NCBI GenBank assembly: GCA_964360835.1
Contig: CAYHYG010000002.1
Location: forward strand, 1-61,094
DNA: 61,094 nt
Reading direction: 5' to 3'
From: CAYHYG01 sp964360835
GTDB taxonomy: Bacteria > Patescibacteriota > Patescibacteriia > UBA1558 > 2-01-FULL-52-15
The notes below the pieces were generated by a model. The model saw only the letters and a list, made by a program, of their open reading frames with translations, was not told the origin of the DNA and did not search any database. Both the position numbers and the translations under genes were made by a program. How positions within the stretch are numbered: position 1 is the first letter of the stretch; each line of letters starts with the position of its first letter. Shown piece by piece: positions 31,739-40,071 of the stretch.

Positions 31739-34700
31739 TTATTTAGTCCCCATAGATCCAACCACAACATTCAAACCGTAGGTGCTAAATTCATAGGGGT
31801 AGAAACTCTTCAAAAGTCTAGCTGCTTTGATATTTATTCCAATACCAAAGATAGAAACCTTAGAACGAGTCCCTCCATAAGTAGCGCTGACAATTTCAGG
31901 ATAGTTGTCGAAAGAATAGAGATCTCCGCTGCTCAAGGCCAGACCGCCGCGATAATTGCTAGCAGCGCCGAGTAAACCAGCCATGCGACTAGCTGTCGGT
32001 GTATAGATACTGACATCCGGAAAACGACTACCCTCTGTTGGTGTAGCAATAATTTCGGCCGAACCTTGATTATCAATATTTGAAATTGAGGCCGAAAGAC
32101 CCACATCAGAAGTGACATTAGGTAAAGTATAGCGATCAATAATCTCTAGGTTGCCCTCATGCATTTTCATAATCACAACCTCAGATTTTCCTCGTTTGGC
32201 TGCGGTAGCAATGATGACCGCAGTATCACTGCCGTCCAAATAACCGGTTGAAATGTTGACTCCCTGAGTGAAGTTTGCCTCAAAGACAGCTTTCTGAGAT
32301 AGCAATTTTCCGGTCGGAGCATAGACTTTGACTACCGGACCAGTCCCAGCCACTGGCGTCACAATGATCTCCCCCTTGTTATCCCCCGTCAGATCAGCCG
32401 CGGCTACATTCAGACCTCCTCGGAAACGAATATCAAAAGCGGTGAAACTGCCAAACAGTTTACCTTCTGGCGTAAATAATCGAACTTCCGGCAAACCTCC
32501 CGGACCGGGTGTAGCTACAATCTGTCCGTTGCCGTCGCCATTAATATCAATAGTTGCCACACTGCCACCCCATCGATTGCGGCTCGGAAAGGCTTCAAAT
32601 TGTCTCAGTAATCTTCCTTGATAGTCAAAAATTCGGACCAGACTTGGAGCAGAAGCACGCGGTATGGTTAAAATACGACTCACAGCGCGTGTCGTGACTG
32701 CTAGTTCTGCTGGCGAGGAATCTTCGTGACCAGCGGCATCCACAGCGCTTAAGCGAATACGGTGATTTCCGTTTGTTAGACGTCGTAGAGCCAAGACCCT
32801 CCCATTTACTAACTGCTTTGGGTCATCATCAAGTTGGTAAAAAAATCTCAGATCAGCCACGGTTGATTCGTCATCAGAGCCACTCAGAGTGATGTTAAGG
32901 GCGCTGGTATATTGAATACTGGTGACTGTTGGCTGATCCGTCTCAGGAGCTGTCGTGTCATTACTGACGGTAATAGGCAGTGCACATTCTTCTGATTCTT
33001 CGATAACTCGTTCTTCAGCTGGACAACTATTGGTATCCTGACAGGTGCGAAAACGCTCACCTTTGATACTACACTCAGACCACTGGCTGCAGAGGTAATT
33101 CGGTTTACAAATCGGGACATCGGAGACACAACTCTGTAGTATCGCGGACATATAGTAGGTTGTGCCGCATTTATTTTTATCAGTACAGACGCGCGTGGTT
33201 TGATTGTTGATACAATTTGACCAATCTTTGCAGGTCCAGATTTCCCGACAGGCATTGGGATCGGGCAATGGTTGAAAATCAGTGTTGCATGTTTGGGATT
33301 CAGCCGGCTTACCTATAGTCAGACCGCAATTATTGGTATCTGTACAAGAGCGTCTCTGGGAATTACTGGAACATTGCGACCAGCTCGTACAATCCCAATG
33401 AGGACTACAAGTAGGCGTACAACTCTGACTGACAGTCGGTTTATTCACCGTCGTGCCGCAAACATTGGTATCAGTACACGTTCTCATCTGACTGCTATTG
33501 CTACAGACAGACCAATCAGTGCAGGTCCAGCGCTCTTCACAGAAGCAACTCTGAGTTTCATCACGTGTGATTGTCAGTCCACAGCTATTTAGATCCGTAC
33601 AAGTTCTGAACTGAGTATTATTAAAGCATTGTGACCAAGCTGGACAACTCCAGTTTGGCGAGCAGACAGGAGTACATGCTTGACTCAAATCCGGCTGATC
33701 ATTGACTGTACCGCAGGCACTGGTATCACTACAGGTACGAATTTGTAGATTATTGACACAACTAGTCCAATCGCTACATGTCCAGCGCTCTTCACAAACA
33801 GTACACGATTGAGTCAAGGCCGGTCTGATGGTGATAGTGCCGCAGGAACTCAGATCGGTACAGATACGCGATTGCGAGCCATTAGAACATTGTGACCAGC
33901 CGGTACAATCCCAATCTTCATTACATACCGGTGGCGTGCCACAGCTCTGGGTCAAGGCAGGTCTGAGAGTTATCGTACCGCAGGAATTTAGATCTACACA
34001 GCTACGACTCTGCTGATTATTGGTACAAGTTGTCCAACTGCCACAGCTCCAATTTTCCATGCAACCAGAAACAGCCGAAACCGGCACCAATATAACTCCT
34101 TCCTGATTTCTCAATGTAACCGAGCTAGTGGTAGCTCCCAGCGTCACACCGTCCGGTTGCAAAATTCTATATTGCCCAGGCAAAGTATGCGAGGTAGCTG
34201 AGGTGCTATCTGTAGCGCCGCAGTAGTCCCTAAATTTTGTCATAACCAAAGCTTTGGTGTAATGACGTGCATAAAGATAATATTGCCTTTGCCCTGATAC
34301 CTGGCAGTCAGGAGAAGTTGAATTGTCAGGGTCATTATTATTCGGTGTGGAAGGATCATTACCTTGAGCAAAGAGATAAGGCAAAGATGTGTTAGCGCCT
34401 GCCAAGACATCTATCGTACCCACCGGATTAGTAATCGGAATTCCTACATTATAAGTTATTTGCGGTGCCCAACCATATTCCTGTACACGTTTCGTATTAG
34501 TACCCGGAAATCCAGGACCAGGAAATTCGGTCATGGGATTGTAATAGGCAAACATCGTGTTCTTATTATTCACCAGATAAAATTGCGAGAGCAAGAATGT
34601 CCTGGAACGATCGAGATTTGTTTCACTGCCATAGTTATACCCGGACAAAACATATCTCTGATTTTCTTGTAACGATTTGCGTAAGAGTGTAACCGTACGC

Positions 34701-36013
34701 AACCAGTCGGCGTGATAATGGGCCCTACCCAAACCACCGGCCGGAAGTTTCGGCTGATCTTGGTAAGAATCCCAGGATTGAATAAACTTTAATGAATCTA
34801 GAGCATCGTACCTTGATAAAATCCAAGGATAGGTGAGATAACTGGCGCTATCTCTAACATTGACGACTAGGTCCTTCTCACGACCGAGAGCAATAGCAAC
34901 ATCGCCCCTCAATTGAGCTAGACGATCAAAATTTTCTTGCACTCGAGGATGATTAGGAGCATTAGCTATATCAGTAGCTATTCCAAAGTAAACATCAGTA
35001 AACTCCATCTTGCTGTTCATCGGCTTAAAGTCGGCATTATCGACAAACATCATACTGCTTTCAGCGCCACCGACCTGTAAATTATTGGTAATCTGGGTTT
35101 TGAAGTAGTTATACCAATCTGAACTTTGGAAATTCGCTTTCTTCCAGCCGAGAGCCCAACCATCCTCCATACGAGAAGACACAATAGTAGTGGCCCTAGC
35201 ATAGTGGTCACTATCACTGACAGAACACGTCTGACTGTCCCCTACTGGGGGCCTGTTATTTACATCATAACCGGGGGTACAGACAGGAGAGATATTCCGG
35301 ACGTTTTGCTGTGTATCCTCTTTCATATGCAATATGATACTTTCCATATCAGTACATCCATAAGTGGCGCAAAAATTTGATATGCTGGTAGACACTTCAC
35401 CAGAGGTCAAATAATCAATACCTCGCGTACCGGTAACCAGCTTCAGACCGGGATTTTGGGTTTTTAATGGCGCTTTGGTGTGAATATAGCTACCCGTGAC
35501 ATCAAAATGATCAGCAATCCATTGCAGATCACCGAGGCACCAAGTGGTATAATCTGAGGCGCTCGGGTTGGTCCAAGTGCAGTACGGTACACCTTCACTG
35601 TACAATTTTATATGTTGATAATGTGTACAACTGCCATCTGCCCAGGGAAACTTTCCAGTAGGACAACCGCAACCAGAACTATCGTCTGTCAAAATACCGT
35701 TGACACAACGTAGGGGGCGGTCAATCGGATTGCCGGTCCTATCAGCCACACAGCCTCCGGCTGGTGTGCCATCGATGCAGGTAGTGGCCATATTGAGAGC
35801 TGATCCTTGATAGCTACCCAGATATAAAGAAAAATTGGCTGAACCCAAAGCTATGAGCAAAGCCCCAGCGCTCGATAGATATATAGCCTTGTGCCTATGA
35901 TGACGGACTTTATGGATAATAAAATAAAGACCAGCTACAGCTGTTGTCAGTAGAGCCACACCTTCAACGATATTTACTTTTTTACGAGGTTTGCCCCGAA
36001 AGAGCCATTGCAT
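31739..36013 (-). CDS. Giant surface protein: glycosidase-like domain, eight TSP1-like repeats, FG-GAP propeller
   Basis: A 1424-residue protein. Two N-terminal helices (about 15-33 and 43-63) anchor or export it. Residues about 130-560 form a barrel-like domain with the look of putative glycoside hydrolases (SSMMFVDNADFKP, YNYGSETNLDRSRTFLLSQFYLV). Next come eight repeats of about 40 residues of the type W-x-C-x-x-W-x-x-C...CxDxxxCG (about 650-1010), like thrombospondin type 1. Then one Ig-like domain and a C-terminal FG-GAP/VCBS propeller (DINGDGNGQIVATPGPGG, DLTGDNKGEIIVTP). It is probably an adhesin acting on host or neighbour glycans. Enzyme activity is unproven. Confidence 0.82.
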   Translation of the reverse strand: MQWLFRGKPRKKVNIVEGVALLTTAVAGLYFIIHKVRHHRHKAIYLSSAGALLIALGSANFSLYLGSYQGSALNMATTCIDGTPAGGCVADRTGNPIDRPLRCVNGILTDDSSGCGCPTGKFPWADGSCTHYQHIKLYSEGVPYCTWTNPSASDYTTWCLGDLQWIADHFDVTGSYIHTKAPLKTQNPGLKLVTGTRGIDYLTSGEVSTSISNFCATYGCTDMESIILHMKEDTQQNVRNISPVCTPGYDVNNRPPVGDSQTCSVSDSDHYARATTIVSSRMEDGWALGWKKANFQSSDWYNYFKTQITNNLQVGGAESSMMFVDNADFKPMNSKMEFTDVYFGIATDIANAPNHPRVQENFDRLAQLRGDVAIALGREKDLVVNVRDSASYLTYPWILSRYDALDSLKFIQSWDSYQDQPKLPAGGLGRAHYHADWLRTVTLLRKSLQENQRYVLSGYNYGSETNLDRSRTFLLSQFYLVNNKNTMFAYYNPMTEFPGPGFPGTNTKRVQEYGWAPQITYNVGIPITNPVGTIDVLAGANTSLPYLFAQGNDPSTPNNNDPDNSTSPDCQVSGQRQYYLYARHYTKALVMTKFRDYCGATDSTSATSHTLPGQYRILQPDGVTLGATTSSVTLRNQEGVILVPVSAVSGCMENWSCGSWTTCTNNQQSRSCVDLNSCGTITLRPALTQSCGTPPVCNEDWDCTGWSQCSNGSQSRICTDLSSCGTITIRPALTQSCTVCEERWTCSDWTSCVNNLQIRTCSDTSACGTVNDQPDLSQACTPVCSPNWSCPAWSQCFNNTQFRTCTDLNSCGLTITRDETQSCFCEERWTCTDWSVCSNSSQMRTCTDTNVCGTTVNKPTVSQSCTPTCSPHWDCTSWSQCSSNSQRRSCTDTNNCGLTIGKPAESQTCNTDFQPLPDPNACREIWTCKDWSNCINNQTTRVCTDKNKCGTTYYMSAILQSCVSDVPICKPNYLCSQWSECSIKGERFRTCQDTNSCPAEERVIEESEECALPITVSNDTTAPETDQPTVTSIQYTSALNITLSGSDDESTVADLRFFYQLDDDPKQLVNGRVLALRRLTNGNHRIRLSAVDAAGHEDSSPAELAVTTRAVSRILTIPRASAPSLVRIFDYQGRLLRQFEAFPSRNRWGGSVATIDINGDGNGQIVATPGPGGLPEVRLFTPEGKLFGSFTAFDIRFRGGLNVAAADLTGDNKGEIIVTPVAGTGPVVKVYAPTGKLLSQKAVFEANFTQGVNISTGYLDGSDTAVIIATAAKRGKSEVVIMKMHEGNLEIIDRYTLPNVTSDVGLSASISNIDNQGSAEIIATPTEGSRFPDVSIYTPTASRMAGLLGAASNYRGGLALSSGDLYSFDNYPEIVSATYGGTRSKVSIFGIGINIKAARLLKSFYPYEFSTYGLNVVVGSMGTK

Positions 36014-36020
36014 GAAAACA

Positions 36021-36057
36021 AATCACGTCTGCCGAGTAAGGCTCGAACGACGTGATT
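36021..36057. other. Hairpin immediately upstream of the giant surface gene
   Basis: Outer stem AATCACGTC / GACGTGATT and inner stem CGAG / CTCG. On the minus strand it is followed by TTGTTTT and then the ATG, so it could terminate aquaporin transcripts or act in the leader of the 1424-residue gene. It directly abuts a TATAAT box. Confidence 0.6.
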
Positions 36058-36066
36058 ATTATACCA
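36058..36066 (-). promoter_or_regulatory. Extended -10 promoter element before the giant surface gene
   Basis: TGGTATAAT on the minus strand, with no good -35 box at normal spacing. Transcription would begin inside the hairpin at 36021-36057. Confidence 0.45.
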
Positions 36067-36084
36067 TAAATTATTCTTCTTCAA

Positions 36085-36675
36085 TTAATCTCTGCCGCTA
36101 AACCAAACAAACAATTTCATACCCGCTACAGCCCCGACAACGGGAGCTAATAAATACGTAAGGGAAGGGGAATTAATACCCCAGGCGATTACAGGATTGA
36201 GGATGCCGTTGCTAGCTATCGAAGCTAGGACAGCGCCCACTATCAAGGAACCGCCGATAACCAAACCACTCAATAATGACTGTACTTTTCCAGTAGCCAC
36301 AGCCGCGATACCAAAAGCAAAGAAAAGAGTACCGATAGCTTCAGCCAGAAATACTGGTAATGAGTCCGTTACCGTCAAAGCTGGCAAGGAGCTACCGAGC
36401 AGGCGTAGGACCAACATAGCTAATCCCGCACCCAAAAACTGCGCCACGATATACTTTCCAGCTTCAGCTGATTTGATCTTGCCGATCGACCACAGGCCGG
36501 CTGTCACCGCTGGATTCAGATGCGTCCCCGAAATATGGCTGACTGTATAAACCAGAAGGCCCAATGTATAACCAGCTACCAGAACCGTCGGTATAGAAAC
36601 AATACCGGCAATGGAGGCCATGACCGCTAGGGTCAACATAGCTGTGCCAAAAAATTCAACTGCGTATTTTTTCAT
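36085..36675 (-). CDS. Aquaporin/MIP-family channel
   Basis: A 196-residue, six-helix channel. The first half has the canonical NPA loop (SGTHLNPAVTAG); the second half has ILNPVIAWG, so the second NPA is NPV. The opening FGTAMLTLAVMAS has a Thr where the family usually has Glu. At 196 residues it is shorter than the usual 220-280, with trimmed loops. It should pass water or small neutral solutes through the membrane. Confidence 0.88.
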   Translation of the reverse strand: MKKYAVEFFGTAMLTLAVMASIAGIVSIPTVLVAGYTLGLLVYTVSHISGTHLNPAVTAGLWSIGKIKSAEAGKYIVAQFLGAGLAMLVLRLLGSSLPALTVTDSLPVFLAEAIGTLFFAFGIAAVATGKVQSLLSGLVIGGSLIVGAVLASIASNGILNPVIAWGINSPSLTYLLAPVVGAVAGMKLFVWFSGRD

Positions 36676-36695
36676 AGATTATGATTACTAAATTC

Positions 36696-37040
36696 TTATT
36701 GTTTATAAAAAATATGGAGCAAGGAATTGAGGACCGAAACCACAATACCAAAAATTATAGCCCACCAAAAATTGACGATAGCAAAGTCCGGGACAATCAA
36801 AGAAACCACCCAGATCAACAAAGCATTAATGATCAAAGTGAATAATCCCAAAGTAAGGACATTAATAGGTAGTGTCAAAAGTATTAATATCGGCTTTAGC
36901 ACGGTATTGGCTACAGCCAAAAACAAAGCCACCGCTAAGGCGGCCCAAAAGCTGGATATATCGACTTTGGTCGTCATCAGATAACTGGCCACCATGATGA
37001 CCAGCGCGCGTAATACCCAGGCTATCAACATATGCGTCAT
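36696..37040 (-). CDS. Small four-helix membrane protein of the phage-holin-like (PF04020) family
   Basis: About 114 residues with four membrane helices. LAVANTVLKPILILLTLPINVLTLGLFTLIINALLIW is the hallmark of the family named after mycobacterial 4TMS phage holin, which is mostly chromosomal and of unknown role. The start at 37040 avoids overlap with the lipoprotein gene; an in-frame start at 37061 is possible. Confidence 0.85.
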   Translation of the reverse strand: MTHMLIAWVLRALVIMVASYLMTTKVDISSFWAALAVALFLAVANTVLKPILILLTLPINVLTLGLFTLIINALLIWVVSLIVPDFAIVNFWWAIIFGIVVSVLNSLLHIFYKQ

Positions 37041-37044
37041 ATGA

Positions 37045-37641
37045 TTACGAGGTGAAAGCAAAGCTGGCTACCATCTTCTCAAACAAACTTTCATTAACTT
37101 CATTGTTTGGTCTGTTGACGTAGAAAATTCGATAGGTTTGTCCACCGCGGACGAATAAATAAAATATAACTCTCTGCTGTTCTGCGCCTTCCGGACTGCG
37201 GACACCGGCATAGCGTTCGGCTGTTTCGCCTCCGACAGTAACGGTACTCTTGGTCAAATCACCTAGTTCTGCAGTGTAGTCTGTCATAGCGCGCTTAGAA
37301 ACCTCAACTACAAATTGTCCCAAAAATTCACTGCCCAAACCTCCCAACTTTACCGGATCTGTAAAAAAGTAATCATTAACATCCGGACTGGCGTTACCAA
37401 TTTCTGATCGAATCATATGCCGCCAATACCAATTGGCCGGACGTTGAATACTGTAGCCCGCTGCTTTATTTTCAAAAATAGTAGTAACCGGTAACAGCGA
37501 ATCTTCAATTGTGACAGGTATACTATCGGTCGAGGTGGCATTATCAGGAATGGTCTGGGTATTGGTGTTAATATTTGTATTGGCAGTGCAACCGGTCAAA
37601 AGCAATAGAGAAAGTACTGCTCCGGCAAATATTTTCCTCAT
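37045..37641 (-). CDS. Lipoprotein, PsbP-like fold possible
   Basis: A 198-residue protein with a lipobox (LSLLLLTGCTAN), so it should be lipid-anchored outside the membrane. After a Thr-rich linker there is one domain (ENKAAGYSIQRPANWYWRH ... VIFYLFVRGGQTYRIFYVNR ... FEKMVASFAF), which follows the pattern of PsbP/MOG1-like domains found in many bacterial lipoproteins. Role unknown. It has its own extended -10 promoter. Confidence 0.75.
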   Translation of the reverse strand: MRKIFAGAVLSLLLLTGCTANTNINTNTQTIPDNATSTDSIPVTIEDSLLPVTTIFENKAAGYSIQRPANWYWRHMIRSEIGNASPDVNDYFFTDPVKLGGLGSEFLGQFVVEVSKRAMTDYTAELGDLTKSTVTVGGETAERYAGVRSPEGAEQQRVIFYLFVRGGQTYRIFYVNRPNNEVNESLFEKMVASFAFTS

Positions 37642-37671
37642 ATAATTTGGAGATTAATAGTCATTAGAGTA

Positions 37672-37680
37672 ATTATAGCA
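37672..37680 (-). promoter_or_regulatory. Extended -10 promoter of the lipoprotein gene
   Basis: TGCTATAAT on the minus strand, 30 bases before the ATG at 37641. An inverted repeat TTGACA-N5-TGTCAA lies further upstream at 37713-37729 and may be an operator. Confidence 0.6.
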
Positions 37681-37742
37681 CAAGCTATAGGTCTTTGGCA
37701 GGTTTGCAAATCTTGACAAATTATGTCAAATATATTCCAAAA

Positions 37743-39530
37743 CTACAGCTTTTGCTTCTCCCAAAGTTGATAAAAACGTCCTTTGGCCAAAATTAATTCC
37801 TCAAAACTCCCCTGCTCGACGATCTTGCCTTCTTCCAACACCAAGATTCTATCCATTTCCTTGATAGTAGTTAAGCGGTGAGCAATAACTAATGCTGTTA
37901 CTTTTTGAAAAAATTGATGCAATGAATCTCTAATTTTCTCTTCGGACTCCAAATCTAAGTGTGAGGTAGCTTCATCAAGCAGCAAAATTTGTGGTTGTTT
38001 GAAAATAGCCCGCGCTATGCCTAAACGTTGTTTTTCACCGCCCGAGAGTTTCACTCCTTTTTCCCCTATAATAGTATCCACTCCTTGGGGCAATTTATCA
38101 ATAAAGTCATCCACGTGGGCTATTTTCATGGATTGCTTTAGTAATTTCTTATCTTTCTGATGACTAGAATTGCTAATGACAATATTATCGCTGAGAGAAA
38201 AATTAAAAACCTCCGTATCTTGTAAAACAACTGATAAGTAATTAAAATAGTCTGATTTCTTTATTTTTTGAATCGGTTGATTATCAAAGGTTATAGCACC
38301 CTGAAAGCCTTCATGTTCTTTCAACAGTAATTTAAACAAAGTTGACTTGCCGGCACCAGACGAACCTACAATACCAACCTTCTCGCCACGCTTTAGACTA
38401 AACGACACATCTCTCAGGACTATATGATCCCCATAGCCAAAGGAGACATTTTGAAAAGTTAGACTTTGCCACTGAACGGGAAATTTCTTCTTACCTTGAT
38501 CGTTATCGATACCTATAGGCTCATCGAGAATCCTACTCATACGACTGATGGCATATTTAGCTACGATAATGTCCTGACTGATATCAGTTAATTCAGAAAC
38601 TGCCGTCCAGATAGAAGCAAAATAACTATAAAATAAAATTAGGAGGCCAAGCTCATAGCGTCCCTGAGAAATTCCGTAAATAATAAAAATTATGCCACCG
38701 AGGCGAAAGATTTGTGCCCAAAAATTAAGAAATCCTGAACGTAATTGAAAGGCAGCAATACGTTTTCTTATTTTTATAAACAGATCCTCAACCTCTTTTT
38801 GCAAGTAACCATAAAGCGAAGTTATCATGGACATAACTTTGACACTGCGAATATTATTAATGACTTCGAACAGTAAGCCATTTACCACTTCTTCCTTCAC
38901 GTTAACTATTTTAGTAGCGGCCACCGCGCGGCGGGTCAAGAAAAATGAGATGACATAAAAACTAACTAAAAAGAAACCCAAAATACTAGCGACAATTAGA
39001 TCGAAGGTCGCGACAACGACTAAGACCCCAAAAAAATTAACGGTTATTTCAATGACGTTGCCAATCCAAATGCGGATCAAACGATCCAAACTTTCGCCGC
39101 CTCGTTGAATACGTTTCAGTTTGTTACCGGAATTTTCCTTTTCATGCCAACTTATGTCGAGTGCAAACATATGCCTCATAGTCATAAGTTGCGCGTCCAG
39201 ACTCACCCGCTCACTGAGCTGAAATCCCCAATACTTAGCCAGAGTAATGCCGCCATAACGAATAACAGAGGCACTAGTCCACAACATAATAATTATCCAA
39301 ACTGGGCCTATGGACTGACCAAGTTGATAGGATTGAAAAAAGTTAACAATGGAAGCCATAGCCACGGCTGGATAAAGCCAAGCTATATCGCCCGCTAAAC
39401 GTAAAATAGTAACCACTATAAAGCGGCGACGGTAGGGCTTAATCAATGTACCGACTAACCTAAGTAATGACTGCCAGGAAAATTCAGGTTGGTTCTCCTC
39501 ATATTTATTTGTAGAAAATTTAGAAGACAT
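37743..39530 (-). CDS. ABC-type exporter, fused membrane and ATPase domains
   Basis: A 595-residue half-transporter. The membrane domain has six helices over about 35-320. The ATPase has Walker A GSSGAGKSTLFK, Q-loop VVLQDTEVF, signature LSGGEKQRLGIARA, Walker B QILLLDEATSHLD and H-loop VIAHRL. It works as a dimer and probably exports a lipid, peptide or drug; the substrate cannot be told. A tRNA/rpmG unit lies upstream on the other strand. Confidence 0.93.
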   Translation of the reverse strand: MSSKFSTNKYEENQPEFSWQSLLRLVGTLIKPYRRRFIVVTILRLAGDIAWLYPAVAMASIVNFFQSYQLGQSIGPVWIIIMLWTSASVIRYGGITLAKYWGFQLSERVSLDAQLMTMRHMFALDISWHEKENSGNKLKRIQRGGESLDRLIRIWIGNVIEITVNFFGVLVVVATFDLIVASILGFFLVSFYVISFFLTRRAVAATKIVNVKEEVVNGLLFEVINNIRSVKVMSMITSLYGYLQKEVEDLFIKIRKRIAAFQLRSGFLNFWAQIFRLGGIIFIIYGISQGRYELGLLILFYSYFASIWTAVSELTDISQDIIVAKYAISRMSRILDEPIGIDNDQGKKKFPVQWQSLTFQNVSFGYGDHIVLRDVSFSLKRGEKVGIVGSSGAGKSTLFKLLLKEHEGFQGAITFDNQPIQKIKKSDYFNYLSVVLQDTEVFNFSLSDNIVISNSSHQKDKKLLKQSMKIAHVDDFIDKLPQGVDTIIGEKGVKLSGGEKQRLGIARAIFKQPQILLLDEATSHLDLESEEKIRDSLHQFFQKVTALVIAHRLTTIKEMDRILVLEEGKIVEQGSFEELILAKGRFYQLWEKQKL

Positions 39531-39604
39531 GAAGCTAATGGTAACTGACTTAGGGTTTTATTTCAATAATTTCAGCAAAAAAATTTGCGGTCTATGGTTA
39601 AGAA

Positions 39605-39633
39605 TTGACAGTATTCGGCTAAATAGGTATACT
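39605..39633 (+). promoter_or_regulatory. Promoter of the tRNA-Thr/rpmG unit
   Basis: TTGACA (39605-39610), 17 bases, TATACT (39628-39633), about 90 bases before the mature tRNA end. Confidence 0.85.
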
Positions 39634-39664
39634 CTGACAGTCAAAAAACTGCCGACGTAGCTCC

Positions 39665-39708
39665 CGCTTCGCCCAGCAAAGCGAGGCGTGCAGCTGGTAA
39701 TTTACCAG
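39665..39708. repeat. Two palindromes in the leader of tRNA-Thr(GGT)
   Basis: A hairpin CGCTTCGC / GCGAGGCG (39665-39688, one G-T pair) is followed by the palindrome CTGGTAATTTACCAG (39694-39708). They lie between the promoter and the tRNA and resemble the other GC-rich palindromes at tRNA loci here. Confidence 0.6.
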
Positions 39709-39721
39709 TCAGTCGCTGAGT

Positions 39722-39797
39722 GCCGAAATAGCTCAGTTGGTAGAGCGCATCCATGGTAAGGATGAGGTCCCGAGTTCAACTCTCGGTTTCGGCTCCA
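39722..39797 (+). tRNA. tRNA-Thr (anticodon GGT)
   Basis: A 76-base cloverleaf. Acceptor GCCGAAA pairs with TTTCGGC, the discriminator is T and CCA is encoded. The anticodon stem CATCC/GGATG holds the loop ATGGTAA, giving GGT for Thr codons ACC and ACT. It shares a transcript with rpmG downstream. Confidence 0.96.
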
Positions 39798-39818
39798 CCG
39801 CGTCGGACGCGGCTCCAC
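39791..39818 (+). repeat. 8-bp direct repeats flanking a palindrome at the tRNA-Thr 3' end
   Basis: GGCTCCAC occurs at 39791-39798 (the end of the tRNA plus one base) and again at 39811-39818. Between them is CGCGTCGGACGC. Together they contain the 15-bp core seen at 2026 and 44589. The layout resembles a target-site duplication around a tiny insertion. Confidence 0.75.
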
Positions 39819-39857
39819 TCGACTTGCTATATCGCTAATTAATATCCTCCTTATACT

Positions 39858-40016
39858 ATGTCCCAAGAACAACTCGTAGGCCTAGAATGCACCAATTGTC
39901 ACCGCGTGATCTATCACACCACCAGAAATCAGAAAAAGATTAAGGAACGTCTGGTTCTTAGTAAGTTCTGTAAATTCTGCAAGAAGCATACAGAAACTAA
40001 GGAAACTAAGGTCTAA
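39858..40016 (+). CDS. rpmG: 50S ribosomal protein L33
   Basis: A 52-residue ribosomal protein of normal length. The sequence begins MSQEQLVGLECTNCHRVIYH and has two zinc-binding CxxC pairs, CTNC and CKFC, followed by KKHTETKE, the usual L33 end. It is on the same transcript as tRNA-Thr(GGT), a common bacterial arrangement, and is followed by a strong terminator. There is no clear Shine-Dalgarno sequence before the ATG. Confidence 0.96.
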   Translation: MSQEQLVGLECTNCHRVIYHTTRNQKKIKERLVLSKFCKFCKKHTETKETKV

Positions 40017-40055
40017 ACAAAAAACTCCCCGGTCGCATGACTGGGGATTTTTTGT
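40017..40055. terminator. Bidirectional terminator between rpmG and the 548-residue gene
   Basis: Stem CCCCGGTC / GACTGGGG (one G-T pair), with A-run before and T6 after, serving both converging genes. Confidence 0.9.
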
Positions 40056-40071
40056 TTTACTTTAAATCTTT

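Noticed and set aside
33000..34070. CRISPR-like or tandem DNA repeat in the giant surface gene
   Set aside because: The periodicity is at protein level (TSP1-like repeats); the DNA units vary and there are no spacers.
36021..36066. A riboswitch before the giant surface gene
   Set aside because: Only one hairpin is present, and it overlaps the likely promoter; a terminator or operator is simpler.
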